Positions 1 through 11,700 of a stretch of 64,000 nucleotides of DNA are shown in pieces; within the stretch, counting starts at the first letter, position 1, and each line of letters starts with the position of its first letter. The stretch comes from Ptychodera flava (taxonomy: Eukaryota; Hemichordata; Enteropneusta; Ptychoderidae), in the NCBI RefSeq assembly GCF_041260155.1, contig NC_091930.1, forward strand, positions 23,407,237-23,471,236. The letters are read 5' to 3'. Under the pieces are notes generated by a model that worked only from the letters and a program-made list of their open reading frames with translations, did no database searches and was not told where the DNA came from. The position numbers and the translations under genes were made by a program.

Positions 1-1640
1 AGAGGGCGTGTCGTAATCTTCTGTGAACTTTGTGTCACGGAGATGATTATTCTTTGCAGGGAGGGGTTGATTAAACTGTTTGTTTTACAGGAACCGAGTT
101 CAGTCTTTTACGGCGTCAATATGTTTCAAAGTCTTGATTGCTGGAATTCAACTGGCGTCGTGTGTCTTTCCCGCTCGCACGTACAAAACACCTGCAGGAA
201 ACGGCTTTGCACAAGCCTTTGACTCCCACACACGTCCAGTTAGACAGGTGATTTGACCTTTCATATCACAACATTTTTGTTCACAAGGGCAATTGCTATG
301 ACGATCATCTACCTTTGAAATACCAAAGATAGTTTAGCAGATATCTTCCGAAACAAATAAAAATCTCATGCCAATCAGTGACCGAGGACGACTGTGTGCC
401 AATGTACCAACGTGTTCGAAGTAGAACCCCATCCGGAGGGACGACCCTGCAGCCCTGGGAGCAAGCGACGGTATCCAACGAGGAGGGCGCCCTCCTGAGG
501 TTAGCATCGCCCAAACAATAGTGAAGACGCCGTACATTATAAATTTAGATCATTACTTGTGATCGTCCACTTCAATTTTGCCCTACGGACATTTACTTCC
601 GAATAAGTGTCATGTTCATAAATAGTACTCTCGAAGCGTTTGAATTAATGGAAATGGATAGCTAATTTGCGTGAAACTTTGGTAGTCAAATCGAGTATTA
701 CTCCAATTTAGAAGTACGGCAAGAGAAAAAGCGAAAACTATATTTTGTAGCAGCACCGACAGTATAGTTGCTGGTGTAAAAATCTGATGAAAGTGAACAA
801 TTGATCATTGCTTTAAGTTCAAGATCTTCATGAATCATGGAAAAAATGCTCGACCTCACTTTAACTTACATTCAATTGCAATATTTACTGACAAGGCCTG
901 AAGGTTGCCTAGGTGTAGCGTGACACACTCGTTATTTCGATGGAGTTCACGAACTTACTCGCTCCGACGACGAAACAGAAATCCAAAGATCCTCCGCGCA
1001 CTATAGTCTAAGCAGAGTAACCGCAATCGTTTACTTCAGCCAGTCATCCGAGCTCTGATCGACAAGTACAGTAGGTTGTTTCGTGTGTCCTATACGTAGC
1101 GATACTTGTTCGCCAAACTTTTCAAGGTTGTTAAAAGGCAGACTTTCATTTTTGACGTAAAATGTTGAGCCGTTAAACTGAATTTTCAATGTCTAAACTC
1201 CTGCTGTAACTGGTTTTTCAACGCGGCGTAACAGGAACTCCTACCAAGACTCTACTACCTTGGTAAACTTAATGATATTTTAAGCCTAGACAAAAGATCA
1301 ATGTTTGGCTGAAATACTACACTCTGAAACATGTTTTTGTCAAGAACGCCCCACCCTTCGACGACAGTTTTTTCAATTAATTCTTCGGTCTTTGAGGTAA
1401 TATTATTTCTTTTATTCGTGGAAATTAATGTTGTTAATTCGTGTTCATATCGATGGCGGATTGGCATCGTACTGACTACCATTGCCCTGAAAACAGAACT
1501 AGCTTGGAGGAAGAATTTTTCCCGTGAGGAAAGATAAACAGCGCCCCCTGATATCAATGGTTTAGCTCTAAGCTCAGAAACCTATGGCTAGCTGGTAGCT
1601 GTGTGTTATCGTGTTATTATCGGTTTTGTGACGGGAGATG
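1..1640. other. non-coding stretch, no gene recognised
   Basis: I see no exon with coding character on either strand here. The short open frames are rich in rare residues and lack convincing splice borders. It probably lies upstream of the first Ig receptor gene, but it could equally be intron of a gene starting outside the window. Confidence 0.4.
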
Positions 1641-1644
1641 TGCA

Positions 1645-1650
1645 TATAAA
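1645..1650 (+). promoter_or_regulatory. possible TATA box
   Basis: A TATAAA hexamer lies 42 bases upstream of an ATG at 1692 that opens a short hydrophobic frame ending in a good splice donor. It is suggestive of a promoter for the first Ig receptor gene, but one hexamer in AT-rich DNA is weak evidence. Confidence 0.2.
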
Positions 1651-1691
1651 TATGACCACGATAACATCGGTGTAGGAGAGGACACCTCAAA

Positions 1692-1751
1692 ATGACGGCA
1701 GCAGTAAAACACAACAGATTGGCTTTTGCATTGCAGTATTTAGTATTGCGA
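1692..1751 (+). CDS. candidate first (signal-peptide) exon of Ig receptor gene 1
   Basis: A 60-nt frame starts with ATG and encodes about 20 residues with a hydrophobic stretch (LAFALQYLVL). It is followed at once by a strong donor (GTGAGT at 1752), as expected for a secretory leader exon. However, it ends in phase 0, while the next recognised exon (2397) is entered in phase 1. A direct join would break the frame, so either a small extra exon lies between them, another start is used, or this frame is not real. Confidence 0.2.
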
Positions 1752-2396
1752 GTGAGTAAATATTGGTTTTTGTTATACTTGTGGGAAATGTGAACCATGT
1801 TCTCGCTATTCTATCGTGGCAGGAGAGAGATCGAAACATTTTAAGGTGACCTTGCCTAGGCGTAATGCTGACGTGTATACATCTATTACAGCTTGCAGTT
1901 ATATGTCGTTGCATCATGATGCAGTTTAACTTTTTCACACATATACATTCCTAAGAATGTTCAGTTGAAATAATTCGTGTACGAGCGTCCCTACTTATCG
2001 AAACAATTCCATGAGAAACTACGGAGATTTATGCTCACTACAACGAGATACTTCATTCGTGTTGAGTAATGTTGTCAGAACTAGTTTGGGCTTCTCTTCG
2101 TCGAACGGCATGTGGGTCAAAACTCTGAACGATAGAAGCACATTGCCAACTGCGTAGAGTTCGAGTATTGTTTCGTACAGCCCTATTGAAAGATCAGCGG
2201 TGTTACTGCCATGTACATGTGCGTGTTTTATTCAATGTGTCAGAGCTCTGTGACGGGGGGGGGGGGGGTGCGGTCAAAATAGTAACACCTCGATTTCTAG
2301 AGTTGATGCCGTGGTCGTAGGATTTTGACCTCTGACCTCTTCCAATGACATCTCAAAGTATGTAGGTACATCCTTATAGTGTTTAAATCGATCCAG

Positions 2397-2698
2397 ATCT
2401 CATTGATGTCACGGCATTCCTGGTGAAGCCCACGGACACGCTTGTTCTACACGGAGACTCGACACAATTAAACTGTACATATAACGGTGCGCCCGAATTG
2501 AAAGCATGGTACTGTGGATCCCAAATGATATTCCTTGGCAATCAAAGAAGAGAGTCGCCCGGAGATTATGAAGTCGTCGGCGATGGTGACATGTACAACC
2601 TCATAGTACATAATGCAACGATTGAGGACGAAGAGGAATATATTTGTACAGATTTGGACAACCGCGAAAGAGAAGCTGTCGCAAGTCTGTATGTTATA

Positions 2699-2699
<1 letters not shown>
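2397..2699 (+). CDS. gene 1, Ig domain 1 exon
   Basis: This 303-nt exon is bounded by atccag at the acceptor and GTGAGA at the donor, phase 1 in and out. It shows the Ig core: Cys in QLNCTY, Trp in KAWYC, and the F-strand EYICTD with the partner Cys, plus sequons such as NCT and NAT. The domain ends in ASLYVIG, nearly the same as the end of domain 1 of the second receptor gene (ASIYVIG). The donor runs straight into a 90-bp GA repeat. It is the most upstream convincing exon. Confidence 0.8.
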
Positions 2700-2794
<95 letters not shown>

Positions 2795-5653
2795 CAATTT
2801 AGTCTTGGACAATTGGTCCTAGTGATTTTCACGTGCTGTACCGTCAGGCCGTATGACCTCTAGCATATTGCCATTGAACGGCACGTTTGCTATTAGATTT
2901 GGCATCATTTAATTACACAAGGCTCACAGCGAATATCTGGTCAAGAGAAAACATACGAGATTTGACTATTTATTTATTTATTCATTATTTACATTTTAAT
3001 GAGCGTCCGAGTTCTTCATAGGGGCCTAACACATACAACAATGTTAATGATGGGAGAAAATATATGCAAAGTTAAATTATTCACAAATTAAAAGTGCTCT
3101 TTGAGTTTCAACTTAAACTGTTCAATATTAATGAGTTTGTAGATAATTCCATAGTTCTCTAGCACGGAGATGAAAACTCCGCTGACTAGTATTCAAAACT
3201 GACTTTTAAACTTAGCAATCTTGTCGCAAAAGAGAACGCTTCAATTAGGATGATAACTTCACTCTGAAATAAAAAGAACTTACACAGATAAACATGTGTG
3301 GTGCATTACCAGCCATTCACTTCAAAGTTATCACCGCCATGAAATAAACAATTCTTTGTCTAATGGATAGAACGTTTTATAGAGAAAATACTCAAGAGAA
3401 GGATAGCCGTTCGGTAATTTGAACACAATGCGTAAAGCTCTCTTTTTTAAAAGGATTTTTTTCCAGACTTGTTTCTGTTCTCTTTCATTCCCACAAGAGT
3501 TTTCGAAATTACCCTGTATTCAACCATGATATAAAATGATGCTCATTGGAATTCGAATTCATGTGCGTAATCTTAACAACAGACTGATTCTCCAACTAAA
3601 AGTCCATTCAATCTTTGTTACCCCCAAGGGTTTTTCCTCAATATCTACTGGAAATTTCAATTCCATCAACATGTACAGATGATGCATTGTTCGCCTCTCT
3701 CAGACGATTCAACCTTAAGTTAGAAATTGCCAGAATACCTTTTTTTTAAACATTTATACTCATTGAGGCTGCTGTAATCCAATTGGAAGTTGGTGAACTA
3801 ACATCGATACAGGCATGGTTTTCGGAAATTATCATGATAAGATAGACTTGGTTGTATCAAGCAGGCGTGTGGCCATTCAAATAACACCTGTGCTACACAT
3901 AACACAGTCCTTCAGAGTTGCTACAAAAGTTAATCCTAAGCGTTCAGTTAAGCTATACCACAGCTTCAGGAAGGGCATTAAATAGTTTCACACCTTCTTC
4001 CTTCCTTTGTTTCTCTGTTCTTGACACAAATAACTTTCCAATACACAGAAAACTCAACCTTGTGTGCTATCAATCAAACGAACACGACTGTGATCACTGG
4101 TGATGACGTCACCTTTATCTGTACAATGGAATTAGACGAGGAGGCTCCCGGGGACTTGGTCTGGTACACAGATGGCAGAGAGGTCTCTCGTATGACTGGT
4201 ATGCAGAATGTCTGGACCACGACACTCTATGATGGGGATAATGGTGCGACGTTTTATTGTCGTTTGGAACACTTTACTCTACCCGTAAAAAAATGGACAG
4301 AACTGACATGCGAAGATAGCATCACTATGAATGTCCAATGTGAGTTGTGAGCTACTATATGTATATAGTCAGCATGGATATGTCAAATCAGTAGATGTAG
4401 TGTATGTATGTATGTATGTATGTATGTATGTATGTATGTATGTATCTATGTATCTATGTAAGTATGTAAGTATCTATGTATGTAGGTATGCATGCGTAGC
4501 TGGCTGGCTGGCTTGATGGATGTACAGATGGACATAAGGTGACTATGTTCATATGTATCTATGTATCAATGCACACGAGATTGATTTTAACCCCACTCTA
4601 TATTTAAGTTGTTTGTCTTGTCATTCCTTACACAGTTGCACCGAGCTTGGCCATATCGAATGTGACAGGAACTGCCGGAATCGAGGGAGACTACTTCGCT
4701 GGGCTCTGTGAAATTACTCAGAACGGAAATCCCCCTGACATCGACGAAGTCTACTGGATAAATCCGGAAAACAACACGATATTCAACGGTAGTGCTATTC
4801 TGGAAATCGACGTCCTTGACCGAGCTGATGCTGGCCAGTATCAGTGCATCATGTCAAACACACTCCACGACGGTAGTTCTGGAATCGGCAAAGCATCTTT
4901 GTTTCTTGATGTTCAGTGTGAGTATGAAGTCATCATCCTGGGATGAGGGTGATCCGTGTCTTACAGCGCGAAAGAGGTTCGCAAACAGAATATTGCGATA
5001 CCTTATCAGAAATATTTTGATAATGCGCAACCGAAAACACGCAACTGGCCATGTTTTTGGAGTTCCAATAAATATGCCTTTCTATTATTGTCAGAGTATG
5101 TAACTCAGTGTCCGCTCCCCATGCATAATTGTCCAATTGTCAGTTGCCGTGGCAAACCCGATATAAACCTATGGAGACAGAATTATACTGCATCGATTGG
5201 CATGCTGAGAAAATAATGAAACGTGTATGACATTTAGGACTAAGTCTTAGAGTCCCTCTTGCTGATTATCAACATTTGATTTGTCCTGCTTCAAGAAAAG
5301 CTGTTATAAATGTTCATATAAGATGTAAGCAAAGTTGAGTACGGAGAAAAAGAGCTTCAGATATCTCAGGCCAAAAAACTTCCTGTTTTCTGTCATAGCG
5401 AGCGTCATGTCTAATGATTACTTTTCTAAGTTATGAAAAAAGAAAAATCATGGAACAAATAAAGTAAAAAGAGCCCCGAAAACAACATATGATCTACAAT
5501 ACACGCGAATTCATGTTATGGATCAGTTGATATGTTCAATAAATGTTCTGAAATGTTCCACAGGATTTTTTTTTTCACTGGCACCTTTTTTACTTTATGG
5601 CGGCTATATTTGAAGTTTTCCCAAGTAGATGGATTTTCCACGTTTTATTTTAA

Positions 5654-5700
<47 letters not shown>

Positions 5701-8700
5701 AGAAAAAAAATAATTCGCATGACCGCATCATTTTTGCGGACGAGAAACATTTTATTCACTTCTTGGTCTAATCTATAGTATTGCTTTCGATTGTTGACGC
5801 TATCAGCGCATGAAGGTATTTTTCATCACCCAGATTGATTGCTTTGTCGGTTTCATCAGCTGACCGAGAAACATCATCTCACTGCTGTCTATATCCAACT
5901 TTCAGACCCATACGTGGTGAATATAACCAACACGACAGGCACAGTTGCCATGGAAGGAGACTTCTACGCGGCACGCTGCGACATAGATGAAAAAGGGAAT
6001 CCTGTCGATGTCACCGAAATGTACTGGCTCGACCCGAGGGGTTCTCGGTTCAACCATGGCGAACTCACGTTACAAATAAATGGAATCTCTCGATCAGACG
6101 GCGGGCAGTACGTTTGTGTCTTGTCGAACACGTTTTACAATGGAGAGCAAGGAATAAGCCAGGCTTCAACTTACGTCGATGTGCAATGTAAGTGGGCCCT
6201 GTGGAAATATTTAAAAATACCGGGATTTTTGTCCGGAAATAACATTTGCGTTTATATTCATTAGATGCATCGCTTCATGAGAAACACCAGTTCTTAATGT
6301 CCCTTACAACGTACACGAAAATGTGATCACGTATGTATCAACTTTTCTTATCTCAAAGTTTTAGTTCTGACCAAAAGAATATTTTACTAGAGAGAAAAAA
6401 AACTATTCTATTTTGCTCTGACCACAAACTTTATGTGTACCAGACATCAAGGGCTGAAAAAAACAAAAAATCCATCGCTTATAAATTACATTCCAACTAA
6501 ACTATATATAAAACTGTCTCATCCATGGGAATGGCTCTGTATGCAATATATGCCTACCAAATAAAGACAATTCAAATTTCTTCGGTTACTCCAGGCCGTT
6601 GAACTAGCATCCTTGAAGTTCTAATGTTTCAGATAGCCCGTATGTGACAATAATGGACATCAGCGATGCACGGGTGATAGAAAATGACAGGTACGAAGCC
6701 AACTGCACGGTGGATGCCAACCCCACGGCGACCACGGCGTGGAAGTACACGGCAGACAACGTGACTGTTGTCGATGTTTACCTGACCATCGAGAGTGCGC
6801 AGAGACACCACGCAGACGTCTACACGTGCGAGTCGAACAACACGCTCTATACCGGTGACACAGGTCATGGCGTCGACACCATAGACTTGGATGTACAGTG
6901 TAAGGCAAACATATAAAATGTTTTCTTTATTTCATTAATTTAGCTAAATTTGTTCTGCTGTGCGGTTATATTGGTTAGTAAGAGATGTACTCGAAATTTC
7001 TGTTTCGCTATTATATCTAAACTAGCATTAATCGCGTTGTGAAATAGCCATTATTTATAGTTAGTCTGTTCCATCTAGGTTTTATCGAATAATTACGAAT
7101 AAGCATATAAAAGTCGTCGGGCAGATCTATCGCAGACTAAATTATGTGTATATCTGTAGAACATCATCTCAAATTAGGCTTATAGTCAACCTTTGACGAC
7201 ACATGACTCAGCAAAAATTTTTACCCAACCTGGCCACTGATTAAAATATAACATACGTGCAGCAGGTATGTACGGAGGAAACTAGGGCAAAATGCTAAAG
7301 ATTAACCGCATTGACGTGTTGGCAACACAGCGATATACATCGGGGCTTGCGAATAATTGATATGACACACGTATGTTAGATAAAAATGCCGATAGCTGTC
7401 AGTGGAAACATAAATAATAACGAATAACAATAATTAGGTCATGTTTCAATAATGGACAGATGAACGTACAAAATGTCTTAGTCCTATCTGACAAACATAT
7501 GCCATCGGTTTCCCAATTCCGTCGTTTTATTCGAAAGCGATGGGCGTTTCACATCATCTGTGACTCTCTTCGTCTTCTGCAGACCGACCAGTTGTCGACG
7601 ACGGACATGCGTACTGCATCGGTGGTGACAGTGTGGATTTGGTGTGTGTAGTCTACGAGGCCAACCCTTATCCTAACAGCTTCACTTGGACAAAAGATGG
7701 CGACCACGTGTCCAGTGGACAGACGTACAACATACCTAAGTGTGACCTTTCGCATGCCGGAATCTACACCTGTACTGCAGCTAATGTGTTCCATGACGGT
7801 ACCGAGGGGCGGGATGAAGGAATGACAGAACTTGTCGTTCATTGTATGTTTTTTTTTACTTCAGTTTACTTTAGTTTCTGGAATTGACTACGGCGTATCT
7901 TTTGCGTCATCACCTATTCATGGCGCTTACAAGCTTTCAAATGATAGTGTCATTCAATTACCCTCTCTCAGGCATACGTCACCCTGTGAAACGATTCTTG
8001 TAGACTGGAGGTAAAATGTATTTACATTGTTTGGTGGATGTGAATACGTCTATAACGGAAATGGATAAGATTAAATAATTTTGGCCTTGTAAATATTTTA
8101 TATGATCTTAATATTTATTGAACGAATCAGGCTTTCTCTTTTTTCAGTACGGCCGACCATCCTGACAGACGATATCCAGACCCTAGAAGTGGAAGCAGGC
8201 GACAACGTCACTCTGGTCTGTAGAGCGGACGCGTATCCAGTCGCTACGATTTTGTGGCGCGATAATAAAGACCAGCCAATCACAGGCGATGAACCGAACC
8301 GCGAAATTATAACTCCGGAACCAGAGGGAACGATTTCAACGAGTACTCTTCATATCACAGATATACAGGATTCAGACTTTGGTGAATATAACTGCACAGC
8401 AACCAATGAGATCGGAGAGGACAGTCACACGGGCGAGATTCTCCGAAAGGAACTGAGCGGTACGTGAACTTTGATAACCTTGTATAATTTGGAGTCCAAA
8501 GGACTTCGCAGTGTAAATATGCAACTCTACATTTGAACAACAAGCTTGTAATCTATGAATATACGCTTGCAGCTTGACCCCAGGCCTTCCACTCCTAACC
8601 AGGGAGAACTACATATGTATCGTTGCGACGTTTTATGGACACAGATTGTAACTTTTATCTACACTATTCAAACATTAGGTTAACTGAGGTCATATTCGTA

Positions 8701-11700
8701 GAATAATTGAGTTGACATTACCGGTCGACCGGTCAAAGTGTTATCAAAGCAGAACCTCTGACACGTGGAAGAGAGATATCATTTCCAGACTTAGTGTGCA
8801 TAGAGGGTTGATGTCAAAAATATAAATTTTTGCTGTATGGCAGAGATATGTTCACGTGAAAGCAAAGAAAAACGCAAGAAAAATACGAAGACGCTTCATT
8901 TTTTTAAATATTTTCCGAGCAGCTTTGATTATTTAAGATCTTACGATCTTAGCCATAATGGTATAGTAAACATCACCGGATCTTAGCCGATGGTTATCTG
9001 TAGGCATCGTGTTTTTCATTCGAAAACACTATTGCGGTAGGGTTCTCGTTCTGCAGCAACTCGGCAGAATTTGTGATCATTATCAAAGTGTTGAAAATTT
9101 GATGCTGACGCATGCCAGCCTGAGATATCACTGCAACCTTTTAGTGCTTAGGCCTATTTGATATGTCAAAATTTTATTGATGTGTTTTGTAGCTTATCAT
9201 TAGTAGCAGATGGTATTTCGTGTAGGCACTTTGCGATTAAGGTAGAACGCACCTCGGGGACTGAAATTCGGACTCTCAAACTTTTACAATTCTCTTCTGA
9301 TATACCACATGTGGGGTTCATTTTAAAGCTCTTGGTGATAGAAAACTTTTCACCGGAAAGGTTTTTCGAAATTCGAACATTTTTATTTTTCTCCATAGAG
9401 TTAACACAGGGATGGCGGCCATATGGATTTCCAATATCGGTAAATCTTTGGTAATTTGTTTCTCTAGTACAGAAATTTGCACGGTGACCCCCGATTTTTA
9501 TTCTTGATTTGAAAGAGAATAATTGAAAGATCCCTTGAGGAAAGTTAGAGCAAAAGTTTAAATCTTTCACTTTCGAGGTGCATACTACCTTAAGCTCTCT
9601 GAGTGTCGTCAACGGCTGAGTACTAATCATTGGATCGCGTTTTCGGGTAAACACTTATGCGATCTCGCAGGTCACAGGGTCACACTTCAAAAGGGCACTG
9701 CTTCAAACACTAACAGACAACCACTTGAACAGCACTCTTTTAGGTTTGCTAGATTAACTAATCCCATCTATATCTAACCTTTCTAGTATCATACCTGTAT
9801 ATTGATGGCGCCAATTCTGCGATCTGACTGCTGGTCGAAATGTGAACATAACCATTCTCTGTTTGGAATATCGCACGATTACAACAGACAAGAACTTTCT
9901 GGCGTTTCACACCAAAATTTCAATTTAATATTTTGGTATAAGCTTAATAAAGATAAACCAATTCGGCAACGGGTATGCCACTCAGTTTAGACCAATTCAT
10001 TTCGTATATCCACTCGCTATGCCTCGCGCACATATATTTTGAACCGGTCAAAATATTGTGGTATGCCGTCGTTTAGTGTAATTTATTGCTTGAATATCAC
10101 ACTGCATGAGAGTCGAAAAAAAATACGTAAGAGAGGCAGCTGATCTGTTTTGCCATTTTGATATATATCGAGATATTCTTACAGATGTTGTCGCATTCTC
10201 TTATTTTTTTTACATTGTTTTACATGATTTTTTCTCTCTCTTTCTTTCGAAGAATCATTTCTCTGGTGGTTACTGCTGGTCATCTTAGTCATTGTCGTAA
10301 TACTTCTTATCGTTTGTGTCGCCATACTCTATCTGTTTATCCGGAATCGAAAGAAGTCTAGCAAGGAGTCTGCAGGTAGGTGCGAATGACACATTGTCTC
10401 TGTATGGTATTTTGTCTCCAATGACGCACAAAGAAAACAAACACAAACCAGACTAGCAATATGGTCAAAATCATTCTTTTGGCTGGTGATCTTTCCACCA
10501 AGAAGTTCATTATTACCAGATTGAATGTGTCAAAACTTAAAAAAGCAACTAAATTTATAATTACTAGTAACTTTGAATCGATCTATGTTTAAATGTGTAC
10601 TAAGTCTCTATCAATTGCTTAGTTTGCATTCTTCCTTTCATTTTTTAACCGTCTTCTTTATTATGTATCTCTCTTTGACAGAAGTGACAGATTCAAAGTA
10701 AGTGAACACTGCAGATACAAATTTCCTCCGGCCAATAAGGTATGGTACACGCGACCACAGATGAGACTTTGGCCAGAAATTTTGTAAGAATCCAGCATTG
10801 ATATTTTACATCCAGGGCACTTAAGGTAGTATGCACCTCGAAAGTGAAAGACTTAAACTTTTGCTCTAACTTTCCTCAAGGAATCTTTCAATCATTCTCT
10901 TTCAAAATCAAGAATAAAAATAGGGGGTCACCGTGCAAATTTTGGTACTAGAGAAACAAATTACCCAAAATTTACCGATATTAGAAATTCAAAATGGCCG
11001 CCATCCCTATGTTAACTCTATGGAGAAAAATAAATATTTTCGAAATTCGAAAAACTAAGCCGGTAAAAAGTTTTCTTTCACCAAGAGCTTTAAAATGAAC
11101 CCCAACATGTGGTATATCAGAAGAGAATTGTAAAAGTTTGAGAGTCCGAATGTCTGTCCCCGAGGTTGGCGTTTCTACTTAACTGCTAAACATACGAACA
11201 GTGTTTGTCAGGGATGGTTATTATCAGGATCTGTTGTTAAAGTAAATTTATTGCTTTGTGTTTGTGTTTGTGTTTGGTGACATATGAATGGAACACAATT
11301 CAGAAAAAAAACCTCTAACGGTTATGAGAGAAATATGTTAATTTGCATTTGCATACATCATGTGCGTATTGTGCGACTGTTCATAGCCAATTGATTTTCA
11401 GTTCCTCTTTTTCGACAACTTAAATTAAGGTGCACATCGAAACTCGCCAAATAATTGGATCAAATAGATATATTCCTGAGAAAGACAATAAACAGCAACA
11501 AAAAACAAAAAACAAACACGCTTGGCGTTTAGTCAAATACTAGTAACCAATTTTAAAAGTGACTTCAAATTCCGGCTATTCTGAGCTCATCAAACCTTGA
11601 TTTGCTTTTAACTAAGCGTTCCTTGTGATCTTATTATTGTTATGTTAAAACTCTTGAAAAACCTTTCAAATGTGTTTTTATTCGTCATTCGCAGGCCGAT

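Noticed and set aside
2468-2832. Minus-strand frames rich in Ser-Leu
   Set aside because: Produced by the GA repeat and antisense of Ig exon 1.
9166-9654. 162-codon minus-strand ORF
   Set aside because: Lies across the TTAA-flanked short element; copies of the element do not keep the frame.
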